Assembly (NCBI GenBank): GCA_022448585.1
Contig: JAKVCN010000022.1
Coordinates: 1-34,200, forward strand
Source of the DNA: Puniceicoccaceae bacterium
GTDB taxonomy: Bacteria; Verrucomicrobiota; Verrucomicrobiia; Opitutales; Coraliomargaritaceae
DNA: 34,200 nucleotides
Direction: 5' to 3'
Made by a program: the position numbers and the translations under genes. Numbering within the stretch: the first letter of the stretch is position 1; each line of letters opens with the position of its first letter. The notes under the pieces were generated by a model. The model was not told the DNA's origin. It searched no databases and saw only the letters and a program-made list of their open reading frames with translations. Of the stretch, positions 33,817 through 34,200 are shown piece by piece.

Positions 33817-34200
33817 TTACTTGATAGCAACATCAAACCCATTTTGAGCAATTTTCGCTAGTTCTTCCTCTGTGAAATTTAGATCTGTTGCTAGGGCATA
33901 GTATTCTTCGCTAAGTGAATTTCCAAACATGAAAGGATCATCAGAATTGATAGTACAGCGCACTCCAGCATCGAAGAGTTCTCGGATTGGGTGTTTCGAC
34001 ATAGTTGGTATGCCTTCAACCTGCAGCTTAACATTACTAATTGGGCATACGTCGAGTGTAACGTCTAAATCTTTGATGAGTGCAACAACTTCTGGATCTT
34101 CAATACATCGTACACCGTGCTGGATGCGGCGAACACCAAGTTCTTCTATGCAGCGACGAACAAAGCTAGCAGGCATAAATTCTCCTGCGTGAGCTTTTAG
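33817..34200 (-). CDS. Adenosine/adenine deaminase family protein (5' part beyond window)
   Basis: The frame enters from the right edge and ends at 33817, giving 128 codons including the stop. It shows the C-terminal half of the adenosyl-deaminase TIM barrel: KAHAGEF with the catalytic His-Ala-Gly-Glu, [26 protein letters not shown] and the metal aspartates in [11 protein letters not shown]. The SNVKL phrase recalls adenine deaminases of this family, while FGNSLSEEY recalls adenosine deaminases, so the base or nucleoside preference is undecided. It releases ammonia and would feed hypoxanthine or inosine into purine breakdown, consistent with the facing ureide operon. The gene is convergent with it. 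About the first two thirds are missing. Confidence 0.9.
   Translation of the reverse strand, partial: LKAHAGEFMPASFVRRCIEELGVRRIQHGVRCIEDPEVVALIKDLDVTLDVCPISNVKLQVEGIPTMSKHPIRELFDAGVRCTINSDDPFMFGNSLSEEYYALATDLNFTEEELAKIAQNGFDVAIK

Overview
The window is a bacterial chromosome segment, somewhat AT-rich by eye, densely packed with genes on both strands. My best guess is a Verrucomicrobiota lineage near the Opitutae. The clues are a fused SecD-SecF protein, a small membrane protein beside the ECF sigma factor whose N-terminus resembles proteins I associate with that phylum, a rodA-RNase E/G pair, and translation starts that mostly lack a Shine-Dalgarno sequence. The assignment is an inference and needs a marker-gene search.

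Left part (1-12149): an iron-sulfur assembly group on the minus strand (Fur-family regulator, sufC, sufB; sufB runs off the left edge). The Fur gene has a near-consensus promoter overlapped by a 7-1-7 palindrome, with a second palindrome just downstream, which suggests autoregulation. Next come rsmE and a 3-methyladenine DNA glycosylase on plus, then on minus a NamZ-like exported muramidase (DUF1343), a glycerate kinase, an RNase E/G with an N-terminal extension, the cell-shape glycosyltransferase rodA and a Nudix hydrolase. The Mg2+ channel gene mgtE and a MazG-like pyrophosphohydrolase follow on plus.

Middle part (12150-26631): an ECF sigma factor, a small putative anti-sigma membrane protein and an exported HtrA-like protein that has lost all three catalytic residues. 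Upstream of the sigma gene are an ECF-type promoter candidate and a strong intrinsic terminator, arranged so that they could define a short RNA of about 75 nt. Divergent gcvT and a one-chain fused gcvPA-gcvPB glycine decarboxylase follow. Then come a sugar-nucleotidyltransferase-like gene, menA, yajC, secDF, recJ, pdxJ and a tRNA-Pro(UGG).

Right part (26754-34200): a tightly packed, partly overlapping plus-strand gene run for ureide (purine ring) catabolism: a small cupin, an EamA permease, OHCU decarboxylase (uraD), 5-hydroxyisourate hydrolase (uraH), an allantoate amidohydrolase-type M20 enzyme, allantoinase, an amidase-signature enzyme and an SBF-like transporter. It converges with an adenosine/adenine deaminase gene cut by the right edge. 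Together these convert the product of urate oxidation to allantoin, allantoate and beyond; the amidase may take the next nitrogen-releasing step. No urate oxidase, xanthine dehydrogenase or recognisable ureidoglycolate lyase is visible here. Glyoxylate from this route could in principle feed the glycine cleavage genes and glycerate kinase further left, but that link is speculative.

The largest stretch without a protein gene is 26443-26753 and it holds the tRNA. The gap at 12150-12428 holds the promoter candidate and terminator. No insertion sequence, CRISPR array, rRNA or phage gene was seen.
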